From: Sporothrix humicola
Taxonomy: Eukaryota; Ascomycota; Sordariomycetes; Ophiostomatales; Ophiostomataceae
Direction of reading: 5' to 3'
Assembly: GCA_021396245.1 (NCBI GenBank)
Contig: WNYE01000130.1
Coordinates: 1 to 64,000 of the forward strand
DNA length: 64,000 bases
The notes beneath the pieces are model-generated. The model had not been told where the DNA came from. It did no database searches and was given only the letters and a program-made list of their open reading frames with translations. The position numbers and the translations under genes are program-made. How positions within the stretch are numbered: the stretch's first letter is position 1; each line of letters starts with the position of its first letter. This document shows, one piece after another, positions 22,502-34,402 of this stretch.

Positions 22502-24134
22502 GCGAGCTCTCGTTGGACTCGCTCTGGTCTCAGCAAGACTAGACTAGACTCCGTGCTGGCACAAAACAGGAGGGACTGTAGACAAGCATTTTTTTGTACA
22601 TGGAGGAAAGCTGGACGATACCGAATGGGAAATGGAGGGCTTTGTCAGATTTCAGATTTCAGTTCTTGATGGATGGTCTTTTACCTTTTTTGTGAAGCTT
22701 TTTTTGTCTCCTTTGTCACTCGCTTTATATTTTTGCCGTCGTCTGTCGTTTCTGTCGATTTGTTGTTGCACATTTTTTTAATCTGCTTTTTTATTGACCG
22801 ATGCTTTTTTTTCTACACTCCCCTTTGTCACCTCTTTTTTCTTCTCTCTTCTCTTTTATTACAGACCGTTCCGAGGGATCGATCTTCTTTTCCTTTTATT
22901 TCCTTTCTCTCATCTTACGTGCCAATGTATGATCTCGTTTTCCTGTATCCCTGGATCCTTTGTATCTTTGTTTCCTTTTCTCACTCAAAAATACACTCAT
23001 AAAACGGTACCAAGACACACAGACGAGAGGAAGAAGAGATCTTGAGAGAGACAATGTATATATGAGGGGCAGAGTTGTAATGGATAATAAAATTGTCGGT
23101 CATAAAGCTAATTCAGTCTCCTGAAGTGATTGTTGACATGCTAACATCTTTGAATTCTATGACCGTTTAACGCCAACCATCGACTCTCAACAATGTCTGC
23201 TGTACTCAGACTGCACTTTACTACAACCAGGAACTGTTTTGCGATTCTGGATTTAAATGTGTGTCTTTCTTGGTATGTTTATTTTACGGCCCTCCCTTGC
23301 TCCCATATTTGAGATTCGCGGCGGATTGTAAGGCGACCTATCGATTTATCTCCTTTTCCCCACAAACTAGCATAGATTCATGGATGGAGTAAAGAACATC
23401 CCTAGTTTTGAACATAAAGTACTGGCATACAACAGCCTCAGAATAATATAAAATGAAAACGGGAGATTTCATGTTGATGTTTATTGCATTATATAGATCA
23501 CGTGACCACACATGTGATATTTTTATTTACTGAAGCTAGCCTAAAGATTGCCGCCTAGCGGCGGGCTGACCGTACATAGCGCTGAACGCAGCTGCACCCA
23601 GCCACTCTCACAGGGCAGGAAGGGGCACAACGTCATCAAGCATGTGCAAATCAGCTGGGCTTACTTTTTTCTCTCCGGGCAAGAGGGGGCGAGCAAAGGG
23701 AGAAGGAACGACGCAGGAACCAACACAAAGCAATAAAGAAGAACACCGACGACCGAGGAAGGCACGACGAGCGACCATAACACGAGGCCTTCCCCCCTTT
23801 TCTGCTTTTCTGACGATAGTTTTGGATCTTGTCTTTTGGATATTTCACCAACCTCCGAGCTTGTCGACTCCCCGTCTTTTGCGACGACCGCATAGCGCAG
23901 CGTACTTCTACCTTCAACGCGACAGCGAAAGTGTTTCTCGGCACCGGCATCGACCTTGTCATCGCTCAACGCTTGACTTTGATTCTATCTCTTATCTATC
24001 CTCTCGAGGACGATCGATCTTTTTTTTTTTTCACAGCTTAGCGACAGCGAGTTGATTGAAGCCGGCACAGGCCTTCCGCAACTACTAGCGATTGACAGGT
24101 AAGCTCGGAGAGACACCACACTTGTCACAATCAC
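22502..24134. other. Intergenic between SUN and the DGAT2 gene
   Basis: Positions 22502-23100 are T-rich and fit the SUN 3' UTR. Positions 23100-23560 are AT-rich. Positions 23560-24134 are the DGAT2 upstream region. A run of T followed by CACAG near 24020-24037 resembles a 3' splice site, so a 5' UTR intron is possible, but I could not fix a donor. Confidence 0.5.
23497..23506. promoter_or_regulatory. E-box palindrome (CACGTG core) upstream of the DGAT2 gene
   Basis: ATCACGTGAC lies about 630 bases before the DGAT2 start, and a degenerate second copy (CATGTGAT) follows at 23511-23518. CACGTG is a bHLH-type site (Cbf1, SREBP classes). Function is inferred only. Confidence 0.3.
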
Positions 24135-25460
24135 ATGGCTAACACTTTTTTGGCCAGGCAGCTAAACAAATCCAACGACGAAATGCCTTCGGTGACCCTC
24201 GACTACGAGCCTCCGAATAACAACAACAGCAGCAGCAGCCGCGTGAACGGCGTCCGACAGCGCAACCCCAAGGCGAACGAAGCGGCCGACAACGACGCCA
24301 CCCCCAATACAAACATGGAGTCGGGCCAGCAGACCCGTCGGCGGACGGCGAATGGCAGCACAAACACAAATGGCACATCGCCAGCTGCATCGACATCAGC
24401 ATCAACGGCGACAGAACAGCAGCAGCAAGAAAACAAGGGCATCCGCTTTGCCCCGCTGCGTGTGCCGCTGCGCCGCCGCAAGCAGACGCTCGCTGTGCTG
24501 ATCCACTGCTCGTGCCTCATGATGTCCATCCCGCTCTTTTTCTTCTGCTGTGCTGTGCCGCTCATGTGGCCGCTCATCATTCCGTATTTCCTGATGATTG
24601 TCGTCTCGAGCGCGTCCACCAACGGCCGCCTGCGCTGGCGCTCCGAGCGGTTCCGCAGCCTGCCGATCTGGACGTGGTTCGCCAACTATTTCCCGGCGCG
24701 GCTGCACAAGACGGCCGACCTGCCGGCGGACCGCAAGTACATCTTTGGGTACCACCCGCACGGCATCATCTCGCACGGCGCGTGGGTGGCGTTTGGCACA
24801 AACGCGCTGGGGTTCCGCGAAAAGTACCCGGGCATCACCAACTCGCTGCTGACGCTCGACTCGAATTTCAACATTCCCTTTTACCGCGAGTACCTGCTGA
24901 TGGCGGGCATGTGCTCGGTCGCGCGCGAGTCGATTATCAACCTGTTGAGCCGCGGCGGACCCGACGGCAAAGGCCAGGGCCGGGCCGTCACGATCGTCAT
25001 TGGCGGCGCGCGCGAATCCCTGCAGGCCAACCCGGGCACGATGCGGCTGGTGCTGCACGGCCGCGCTGGTTTTATTAAAGTGGCCATGGCGACGGGCGCC
25101 GACCTCGTGCCCGTCCTCGGTTTCGGCGAGGTCGACCTGTACCAGCAGCTGCAGGGCGACGAGCACCCGCTGCTGCACCGGTTCCAGATGTACGTGCTCA
25201 AGGTGTGGAAGTTTACGCTGCCCTTTATGCGGGGGCGGGGCATCTTCAACTACGATTATGGGTTGATGCCGTACCGGCACGCGCTCAACATTGTGGTGGG
25301 CCGGCCGATCCCGGTGACGAAGGCGACGAGCGAGACGCTGGACCCGGCCGAGGTGGACCGGCTGCACGGGCTGTACTGCGACGAGCTGCGGCGGCTGTGG
25401 GACACGTACAAGGACGAGTATGCGCCGGACCGGGTCGAAGAGATGCAGATCCTGCCATAG
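24135..25460 (+). CDS. DGA1: Diacylglycerol O-acyltransferase, DGAT2 family (Dga1-like)
   Basis: A 441-residue enzyme that acylates diacylglycerol with acyl-CoA to make triacylglycerol in the ER and on lipid droplets. The first 100 residues are polar, with Asn and Ser runs. A hydrophobic hairpin-like region follows at about 116-155. The catalytic YHPHG motif is at about 206-210, and the conserved block starting RAGFIKVA and ending FGE is at about 310-332. Length and the charged C-terminus fit the family. ATG 24135 is the first in frame; the context at -3 is C, and the next in-frame ATG at 24183 has G at -3 and would remove 16 residues. No intron is needed. It is convergent with DPH6. The frame stays open for 71 sense codons after the TAG stop (see the separate entry). 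Confidence 0.95.
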   Translation: MANTFLARQLNKSNDEMPSVTLDYEPPNNNNSSSSRVNGVRQRNPKANEAADNDATPNTNMESGQQTRRRTANGSTNTNGTSPAASTSASTATEQQQQENKGIRFAPLRVPLRRRKQTLAVLIHCSCLMMSIPLFFFCCAVPLMWPLIIPYFLMIVVSSASTNGRLRWRSERFRSLPIWTWFANYFPARLHKTADLPADRKYIFGYHPHGIISHGAWVAFGTNALGFREKYPGITNSLLTLDSNFNIPFYREYLLMAGMCSVARESIINLLSRGGPDGKGQGRAVTIVIGGARESLQANPGTMRLVLHGRAGFIKVAMATGADLVPVLGFGEVDLYQQLQGDEHPLLHRFQMYVLKVWKFTLPFMRGRGIFNYDYGLMPYRHALNIVVGRPIPVTKATSETLDPAEVDRLHGLYCDELRRLWDTYKDEYAPDRVEEMQILP

Positions 25461-25676
25461 AGTGGGCAGGGTGTGTCGTCTTTGACGGCGACCGGCGATG
25501 TGGACAGTAACGGCAGTGCTATAGTCCGGAAGTGGCGGCAAAGCAAGAACACCGTTAGCGAGAAAACAGCGCAAATGGTCAGAATGGTGCAAAAGATGGA
25601 CGAGGACTTGGGGCTGCAAAAGTTCTTGTGGATATGCTCTGTCCTGGGCGGTCTGTTATTGTTTTTGTATACATAG
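25461..25676 (+). other. In-frame open extension after the DGAT2 stop, with hydrophobic tail
   Basis: Directly after the TAG at 25458-25460 the same frame is open for 71 codons plus a stop. The hypothetical peptide has a Ser/Thr/Asp start, a charged helix-like middle (WRQSKNTVSEKTAQMVRM) and a terminal hydrophobic segment (FLWICSVLGGLLLFLY), like a tail anchor. It lacks an ATG before 25575. It may be 3' UTR, a readthrough extension, or a relic of a longer protein. A simple splice removing the stop was tried (GTATGC at 25418 with AG at 25460 or 25469) and does not keep frame. Confidence 0.3.
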
Positions 25677-25874
25677 GGTGGATGGGTGGTATAAAGGGGT
25701 TTCTTCTGTCTTTTCTGTCTTTACTTCCTTTCCTTCTTTTTCATTCGTTCTCTTTTGTTCTTCTTTTGCATGTTTGTACGGCACGGATCACGGGCTAGGC
25801 AAGGTCGGGGCCTATATGGTTGGAAGGCAATAAAATCTTGACATTTCATTCATATGCAATGGTATCTTGACTGA

Positions 25875-28370
25875 CTACGCTTCTCCGTGTTCTGTCTGCA
25901 CGACAACAACAGCTAATCTCTCGCCACGGCCATTCCATAGCGAAGCACAGGGCACGACTGGCGTTGCTGAGGCACGACTCTCTGGCAGCTGGCAAACACT
26001 CATATCAGCGTAGACCATGTCGACGTTGTCCAGAGATGCTTCTGTCAGGACCACTTTTGAGCCTGTCTCCTTTGGATAGGCCCATGCAGTCGCTGTTTGC
26101 ACGACCACACGGCTGCTGCGTGGCGGCGGTGCTGGCCGTTTGTCTTTAGATTCGTCTTCACTGTCGCTGTCATCTTCGACATCCTTTGGAGGCTCTGTCT
26201 TGAGGACTGTCTGGTGTGTCCATGTCTTGTTGGCTGCGTCGTCTGTCCCTGCCCACGAACGGACTTGTATGCTGTTTTTGGCACTTGTCGATACATGGCT
26301 GAAGCCAGCTTGGGCGTGCCACTCGACGGGTGCTGAACGGGGCAGTTCCTGCACTTCAGCCAGAAAGACGGGCGGGACAGAGTTGGGTTTGTTTTGTGTA
26401 GAGTCCAGGACCGTCCAGTCCGGCAGCTGTGGCGTGTTGTCGTCACCGCCGTTTCCACCGTACATTGCATACCGGGCGTCGAACTTGCGGTCCCACAAGT
26501 CGGGGCCGTCCTCGTCATCATCGTCGTCTTCGTCTTCATCGTCTTCACTCTTTGGCCGCCACTCGTGCGCTGCCCGCCATGCTTTTGATGCGAGCAGGGC
26601 CTTGTCTTGTAGTGAAGGAGTCGGACTGTCCGTCTGCCTCGGAACATAGGCGACGGCACTGCCCCACCACTGGACGTCCAGGTCGATGCCGATACGCCAC
26701 AGGTGTTGTAGGGAGAGCGTAGCCTGGAAGGCAAACGAGGCAGGTGAGGAGGATGCCGTAGGCGATACGGCTTTCAACGCTCTTGTCTCAACAGCCTGGT
26801 CTGGCAAGTCCATGGTGGCCGGCACGAGTGGAATCTGGCCGGCAATGGAGACGACGCGAGGGCCGGAGCTGTTGCCATCACTTGTATGTGCGAGAACCGA
26901 CACAGCCTGACTGTACGGGCCAATGTTGGCCGGCGCCCAATAGGAGCGCGACTGGACATGCAGGCCTTGCCGGTGGGCAGCGTCGATTTTGGCCGTGTCG
27001 CCCAGGACGCTCAAAAAGACAGCCACGTCCACACCTGCGGGCAACTCGTCGCCACAGGCAATGGTGACTCGCGACGGCGGGTTTGGTGCGCCAGAAAACA
27101 GAGTACCGTAGACGGCATTGAAAGCTGGGAAGTCGGAGATGCGGCGGAGCACGACCAGAGTACGGACGACACTGTGTGTTGGAGATAAATGGGTCGGCAG
27201 GTGTTGAAGGCGCTGGCGCACCTGGTCGACGATCGACTTGGTTGCGTCGGCAATCGATGGTGAAGAAGATGTGGGAAGATTTGGAACAACACGCCATGTC
27301 GTGACGGTGGATGGCTGGCTGGTGGAGAGGGTGAATGGCGACTCGTCTTTGAGCGTGAGGGCTGCCAGTTCTTCTGTTGTGTCTTTCTTGTTCTCTGACC
27401 TTAATGCCGACAGAATGGCAGCAAACCGTGCATCCAACAGTCCGGGCTGGCGCACCTCCACTTGCTTGTCTGTCTTCTCATCCCCCTCTGCCTCTTTCGG
27501 CACGACCGTCGCCCCGTGGATCTGCAGCCATGACGTCCCGCCACCTTCGTGTACGACCTTCCTATCCCCCTCACCGACAAAGACAGAGCCTTTGCTAAAA
27601 AGAGAGAGAGGCCCGTCGACCACCAGCGTCTCGTACTCGCCGCCCTCGCCCAGCATGCTCCCCGGGCCGTCGTCGGCGAGGCCGAGTCGTTGGAGGGCGC
27701 GCTGGAGACGGGCACGGCCGGCAGGACTGGCCACGTCTGTCCACAGCAGGGAATCGTCGAGACCACCGCTGGCGACTTTGATGATGCGGGCTTCGAAGCC
27801 GGCAGCAGCGAGGTCGTCGAGGTAGTCGGTCGTTGCGCCAGCCGGGGCCACAGAGGACCCAGAAGGGAGGGTGGGATACTTCCACAGATAGGCGAGGGAG
27901 ATGAGTCCCAACCGCACGGCAACCGACTCGACGCGAGTCCGCTGGTAGGTGCTCAGGAGAGCGCCGGCACAGACGGCATTGGCCTCGGGGTGGTCGGCCA
28001 TGACGCGCCGGAGCAGGTGGGTCATGCTCTCTGTTTCGTCCACCTCCCCAGTATTGTTGTTTTCGTCACCAGGCCTCGCCGCGTGGTAGTCCCTCCCCGA
28101 CTGGACGGCGTGTCCTGTGATTGGTTCCCGGTAGAGCTTGAGGCCGGTGGCGGCGCCGTACAGCGGCAGCACGCGGTGGCCGACGGTCTGGTACATGAAG
28201 CTGTTGAGGTCTTCTTCGGTGTCGGCATCGTCTTCTTCCGTGTCTCTCCTCGTCTCCGGATAGAGATTGGCCAGCGCGACAACATTGTGGCCATGTGCCA
28301 TGCAGTGCAGCAGACTAAAGAAACTGTCTTTGCCGCCCGAGATGAGGGCAATCACGTTGAGCGAGGCCAT
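25875..28370 (-). CDS. DPH6: Diphthine-ammonia ligase with RidA-like C-terminal domains
   Basis: Dph6 catalyses the last, ATP-dependent amidation of diphthine to diphthamide on elongation factor 2, in the cytosol. The N-terminal PP-loop ATPase domain carries SGGKDS at residues 11-16, a GALLSTYQRTRVE block near 132-150 and GEGGEYETLV near 240. The C-terminal half contains two RidA/YjgF-like regions (about 353-460 and 475 onward; the second has IGPYSQA), as in other fungal and plant-type Dph6 proteins. I start at ATG 28370 because it begins the conserved domain two residues ahead; a longer frame to 28418 adds only 16 Ser/Thr-rich residues. The protein is 831 residues and intronless. A very acidic insert (DEDEDDDDDEDG, about 26510-26550) interrupts the second RidA-like region. 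Confidence 0.94.
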   Translation of the reverse strand: MASLNVIALISGGKDSFFSLLHCMAHGHNVVALANLYPETRRDTEEDDADTEEDLNSFMYQTVGHRVLPLYGAATGLKLYREPITGHAVQSGRDYHAARPGDENNNTGEVDETESMTHLLRRVMADHPEANAVCAGALLSTYQRTRVESVAVRLGLISLAYLWKYPTLPSGSSVAPAGATTDYLDDLAAAGFEARIIKVASGGLDDSLLWTDVASPAGRARLQRALQRLGLADDGPGSMLGEGGEYETLVVDGPLSLFSKGSVFVGEGDRKVVHEGGGTSWLQIHGATVVPKEAEGDEKTDKQVEVRQPGLLDARFAAILSALRSENKKDTTEELAALTLKDESPFTLSTSQPSTVTTWRVVPNLPTSSSPSIADATKSIVDQVRQRLQHLPTHLSPTHSVVRTLVVLRRISDFPAFNAVYGTLFSGAPNPPSRVTIACGDELPAGVDVAVFLSVLGDTAKIDAAHRQGLHVQSRSYWAPANIGPYSQAVSVLAHTSDGNSSGPRVVSIAGQIPLVPATMDLPDQAVETRALKAVSPTASSSPASFAFQATLSLQHLWRIGIDLDVQWWGSAVAYVPRQTDSPTPSLQDKALLASKAWRAAHEWRPKSEDDEDEDDDDDEDGPDLWDRKFDARYAMYGGNGGDDNTPQLPDWTVLDSTQNKPNSVPPVFLAEVQELPRSAPVEWHAQAGFSHVSTSAKNSIQVRSWAGTDDAANKTWTHQTVLKTEPPKDVEDDSDSEDESKDKRPAPPPRSSRVVVQTATAWAYPKETGSKVVLTEASLDNVDMVYADMSVCQLPESRASATPVVPCASLWNGRGERLAVVVVQTEHGEA

Positions 28371-31300
28371 CGTGGTGGTGGTGTCGACAAGAGACAGACG
28401 GCGGTGTGTTGACCACACGCCCCTCCTTTTCGTTGATTTCGGTGAGATGAGTTGAGATGGGTGAGATTGGGCGAGATGAGTCCAGTTCAGTTCAGTTCAG
28501 CCGCTGAAAAGGAGGTGTACACGGTCGCGCCTTCCTGTTTCTCGGCCTCGTGTTCTTGTGCCCTCGCTCCTCCTCTCGCACCTGCTTGTTTCTCCGATGC
28601 ACACGACGTTGGTGCTTCTTTCCCTTTTCGGTCTTCTCGGATTACTCAATCTCGGTTGTTTGCTGTTGCCTTTTCTCGACCTTCTTTTTCGACCTCCTTT
28701 GTTCCTTCCGTATTCGTTCAACGTGCAAACTGACTCGTAAATGTGAATCGTGATCAATTTGTGTCGGGTGAATCGCGTTTGTTGCACCAAAATTTGCACA
28801 CTAGATTGATATCATGACTTTTTTGTTCGGCCTCAGCCTTTCGCGCTTTCACGTCGCTGTTGGTCCCTCCCCAAAGGAGGGGCTGTTGGTGGGTTGGCGA
28901 GGCTGACAGTTTGTTGGTGTTGCTGTTGGTGTTGGCTCCCGCCTGTGATTTTTAGCGCTAATTAGCTAGCGCATTGGCCCGCTGTTGGCCAGGCCTGCAG
29001 GCCCTGCATTCGCTGGAAAAGGCAATTCGAGCAGCTCCATCCAACAGACTCCAATCTTGACATCAACATTAACAACCAACAATCTCCAACGTCAATGACA
29101 ACAAGACAACTATTAGACACCACACCACCGAACACGCAGATCATCCGAAATGACAACGTCGACCGCTACTCCCCTCCTTTCTCTCGGGGCGTACAGCCGA
29201 CCGCCATTTCGAATATTTCGTTGTTGTCTTGTTGTCTTGTTGTCAGCCGTTGTGAACTCGACGGAAGACGGCAGGAAAACATGTGAAGAAGTGAAGAGGC
29301 GGATAGGAGAACAGACGTTGTGGCAACGAACGGCTGGAGAGAGACAGTACCCATAGAAGAAGAAGAAGAAAAAGAAGAAAAAGAAGAAAAAGAGAGACGT
29401 CGGCACGGGTACGGGTAGGTGTGGATGGATGACTCGACAAGTGTTCGACAAACTTCACAGACGACGTTCGAGATGTTCGAGAAGATATGGAGAAAGACTT
29501 TGATGGAGGTGTGCTCGGGTTCGGTGTCAAATGAAGAGGCAAGGTGGCCTAAATGGCTTTGAACGGCCTTCTATTTGTCGTCTTTTCCTTCCATCACACG
29601 AGAGGCTACTACATCCCATACCCATCGTGTCTTTTGTCTCTGCCCTCATGTTTACAATGTTTAACATGTTTTATTTCCTGTCTTGTGTGGAGAGGCAATC
29701 GGATGGCGATCTACTACACCGGGTGTACGAATACACTTGGCCAGGAAAAGAACAATCAGAAGAAAGTATGCCTGACGGGGCGTGTTTGTGCAACGTTGAA
29801 TGCATTTAGCCGTTCTATTGAATATAACGGTGAGGGACAACAAGAGAACGAAGGAATGAAAGAGAACGGAAGAACGAAAGAACGGACCACTGAGAGGCTC
29901 CAGCGAGAGAACAGCTCATGGAAACGCGGGCTTCCGAAAGGGCGGTGGGAAGCGAAAATAGACATTTTTGGGGAGGGGGTTGCACAAAGAAAGAGGAAGA
30001 GGAAGACGAGGACGAAGATGACCTCGACGCACAGGACTGAACTGAACACAATCACTGAACACAAAGCACTGTGCCTGTCTTGTGTGCCCCGGTCACGGCG
30101 CACTGCAGGACACCCTGTCACAAAGGTTGAGAGAAGAAAAGAGGGAGCCTTGCGTCGAGGACAGAGATTGGCTGGAAGAAATGGACGTGCAAGACCATCT
30201 CCTCAAGGTATGTTGAAGAAATAATGGTATGGAATGCGTGTGGTATGGGTGTGAGGAATCATCACCAATAATTTCGAAAAGCATCGGAGCAAAAAGAGCC
30301 GGTCAGTTTCGATAATGTTTCCAGAAGATGTCAATTTGTCTGCATGGCGGTGAAGAAAGGAGAGAAGAGACAATCAACACGGTGAAGCTGAGATATCTTA
30401 CGGCGATGATGTTTAACCTCACCAGATCACTTCACGTTCTTGTCCTGCCATTTGCTCGCCTCGTGTACCTGCATCAAGTCGTGGCTCAAGCCATGGATGC
30501 TTCTTTCTGTCCATGTCTCTCGGTTGGGTTGTTTCCTTGCAGATATCTTGTTTCCATTCTAACAATAAACATCTGCGTCGTTCCTCGTCAGCCGCCTCGA
30601 GTTGCCTTCTTCAACGGTCTCCCCAGACAATCCTTCCGTTGTGCCTGCATATCATGCCACTCTACCACGTAATGGACACTCTTTTGCCTCCCACTCTAAT
30701 TACGGTTCTGCATGACGCACCTTGCAGACAGTAGAAAGACCTTGCAACCTGCACGAATATGCAGGTACAGCCGTTGTCTGTCCGTGTCTGTCCCACTCTA
30801 AATCCCTCAATGACCAAAACGACCAAAAATACTGTCATTCTTACGACATCCTCGCCTCTTTTGTCTTCCGTCTTTCCCTACCTCTATTTTCATCTCATCT
30901 TTCTTCCTTCTCGAGACGGCTCGGTCGCCCGGCCGAGAGACCGTGCTTACATACTATGATGCCACCAATTATTGACATTGATCATTGACACGGGAAATAA
31001 ACAAGCATGGAGCACATCCTCGTTATTACGTCGCAAGAGAGAAATACTCCGATGGGTATTATTGCTTCCCGCCAGGGCAAAGTAGCAATCTTGCAACCTT
31101 TTCTTCTTTTCTTCCTGGTCTTTCTCTTCTATTACCGGGTGTGGTAATATTGGATAAATTACGAGTCCATATTCGACCACACTCTGCCACCATTTACCAC
31201 AGATTGCAGAGGATCTTGTCTTCTAGAAGAAACAGACCTCAAAGAAGGCCCGGTAGGGCCAATGCCATCTCCATTTCATCTCCATTCTCGTCTCCATCTT

Positions 31301-34300
31301 GGTCAGGCCAGATCAGACCAGGGCCCGTCCTCATTACCACGTAATCATGCTCCGTTCTCCATCCAAAAAGGTGACAACTGCATTGTCATAACTCTTTTCA
31401 GACGTGTACGGTCCATGGTTCGTCTTGAAATAATGGGGTGCTCAGTGGATCTTGTTTTGTGGACGACTGTTTGTTTTGGTTTTCTCTTTTGATTCCTCTT
31501 GCTTTTCTTGCCCACGTTTTCAGAGGTGAAGATGTAAGATACTTACATTATTCCCCATACATTGATCCATTATTCATTAACCCACTAGTCTCTCGTCTGT
31601 TCATTATTTCGCCCGTCGCTCGTCTTCCTATTTGTGTTTCGGTGTAATTTAGGATAGTGGGATAAAAACATTTATGAAAGTCGAAGACGAAAAAGAAAGC
31701 AAAGTCGAAAAGGAAATTGCACGTCCAAAAATGGATACTCCCCGTTCTGCCCAGTCTTTTATCGACTCCAGAACTCCATTAGCCAACAGCCGTTGTGTCA
31801 CAACTGCCCATGCATTGCGTGTGTCTCCCTGCGCCCGTCAACGTCTTTTTCGTCCTCTGGCTTGGCTTTTTGTAATTGTCGTGTTTTGTCACTGTTTTTG
31901 TCACTCTCTTCTTTTTTTTCTTTTGTCTTTATCCTCTTGCTTCCTTTTTCTGTCCCGGTTCTTCTCTCTCTCTCTTTTCTCGTCTCTTTCCTGTTCCTCT
32001 CTCTTCCATTTATTTTAAGATGAGCCTTTAATTGAGTCCACACCCACCTCCACAAACACCTCCGATGCACGCCCCTCCCATGTTATTAACAACTCTTTCT
32101 CTGTCTTTTGGCCCAGTATCTTTGTCTTCTCTCTCGCTCGTGCCCACCCGCGCGCCCGGGGAAGCCGTCCCGCGTGCGGTTCCTTTCCTTGTAAAGATAA
32201 ACGTGAAGAGTGAACCGACTTACACCTTTTGGTTGTCGACCCAGCACGGAGATTTGTGCGGAGTTGACGAGAAGAAGAAAAGAAAAACGAGAAAGAAAAG
32301 AGACAAAGAGGGAGTAAAGAAACAGACGTCATATCCACACGCCCTCTTTTTTTCTGTTTCTCTCTTCTTTTCATAGACATACACAATTGCACAATCTCTG
32401 AGATGGAGCCATTCTGGCTTTCCTTTCCCTGTCTCTTCCCGACCCGAAGCTAAAAATGCTCATTTCAGGGTCCACCCACACTCTTTCCAATAGCAAGATT
32501 TCGCTTCCACTTTCCAGGGCCCATCCAGATAATGCACTCGACGCTGTCAATTTCTCGCCTTCTTTCTCGTCTCTACCGGACTCCATCTTGCCAGTTACGC
32601 GAAACGAAAGACGATCGAAGTTCGCTAGAAGGAGACCCTTCTTTTCAAAATGACCCAACACCAAAGACTCGGGGCGGCCAAAAAGAGGTAAGAGGAAAGA
32701 GGCCTGATCATATACCATGGCTGGCCACTATGGGTCTGCAATTCAAGCCAATCTCTTAGTGGCGGGCTTACCCATAATCCCGTCCTTGTCCACTGTAATA
32801 TTGTGTAATCTGGTCCCTGTAATCTTAGTAAATATCCATTCGTCTCGAACATGACTGTTATCTACAGGACAAGAATGAAGGGATACTGTCTTTCTGTAAG
32901 AGTCATACATCATTGTCACTGTATTGGGAGAAAGATATTTGAACATTTTGTTTATTTTGCAATCGATTTGGCTAAGCTAGATGTGATGGACGTTTGTTGG
33001 GTAGAGTCTGGATGTCGCTTTTCTTTTCTTTTTTCATGTTATTTTTTTTGTTGTGCTCTTATCATTGCCACTCTCGAACGTCAAGCGATATTGTGAACCA
33101 GCACACACCGTATTTCGTAAAAGATCTAGACGTCGAGATGAGAGACAGAACAAGACAGGAAGAGAGCTCCAGAGCCCGAGGAAGAGAGCGATGAGAAGTG
33201 AACAAAGTGATAAAGTGATCAAGGTGACAAATAAAAGAAAAGACAAAGAAAGGAAAGAAAAGAAGCGAAAGAAGCATCAAGAACAAAAGTGGGGGAACGA
33301 AAAACGAGGGGAGAAGAAAAGAAACAAGAAAAGAAACAAGAAGAAAAAGAAGACGAGAAAGGATGGCCTTTGTGCTTTCCCATTGCCGGGACAGATATCC
33401 GGCGACCGGGCTAGCGGCCAAGTTCTTTCTCGTCTCCTTCTCTTGAGACATGAAAGAGAAAAAAAGATCAACGTTGGGAAAAGAAAAAGAAAACATAAGA
33501 GGCAAACGAAGGACGAGAAGAGAAACGAAAAAGACAAGAGTAAAGGGTGCTCTCTCCACAACGCGACGCGTCCACTTCGTCCCTATCCACACCCTCCTTG
33601 TCTCTCTCACTTGGGATCACAAAGACAAAGGTTATTTTTGTAGGTTTGTACTGTCACTTGGCACACACTTTAGATGGAATAGGGAACAAGTAAAGGCATC
33701 AAGAAAAACTCCTCATCTCCGATTTTTTCAAATGTTGGTCATCCTAATAAACAGCTTTTTTCCTCTTTCTTGTGATGAAAGAAAACGAGGAGAAAATATA
33801 ATATAAAAAACACAATCGTAAAAGATAAAAAAGTGAAAGACAGAGAGAATAAGACGCAAAACGTAACAGAGACAATGACACAAAACAAGGCAAGGTGAGA
33901 TGGCAAAAATGAGAGGAACAAGCTTTGAGAAATGAGAAAAAAGTCTTTGAAACAGGAGCGAAATAAAAAATAAAGGGTAAAATAGTTTGGGTGGTGGTAC
34001 AATGAAAGGTAAAAAAATGTGTGTGGTGGAAGAGTGTGAGGGAGAATCGAATTTAATAAAAAGACTTTTTTTTTTCTGTTTCCTGCGAAAATGATGTGTC
34101 TGACCATGTGTATGTCCTGTAGTGTAATTGTTTTGTGCGTGTGATTGTGTGCATGCAAAACAAAAGCAAACAAAAGCAAACGCGTAAAGGGCAAACACCG
34201 TGCCTCAGAAACACAGCAGTTGCCAACCCTAGGGGGACCGATCCGCGTAAAAGAGCTAGCGGGGTAGGCCTGAAAGAAGAATGTGCGTCGTGAAAGTCGT

Positions 34301-34402
34301 GTCGGGGCATAACAGAAAGGGAACCCTTCTGATTTGTGGGGGTAACATTGCAAAAGAAAGAAAACGAATAACAGATGGACGGAAAGTATGACGGAACCAC
34401 AC
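28371..34402. other. Intergenic between DPH6 and SEB1, no gene seen
   Basis: Both flanking genes are on the minus strand, so this holds the DPH6 promoter (28371-29100) and the SEB1 3' UTR (about 33730-34402, AT-rich with AATAAA-like strings). Positions 33190-33540 are an almost pure polypurine stretch on the plus strand. No ORF between has recognisable domains. Confidence 0.55.
29355..29394. repeat. (GAA)n-like purine microsatellite
   Basis: Imperfect GAA/AAGAAA repeats about 40 bases long on the plus strand. Confidence 0.9.

Noticed and set aside
25418..25469. Possible short intron removing the DGAT2 stop (GTATGC donor, AG at 25460 or 25469)
   Set aside because: Both lengths (43 and 52 nt) shift the frame and lead to a stop within about ten codons, and no branch site is visible.
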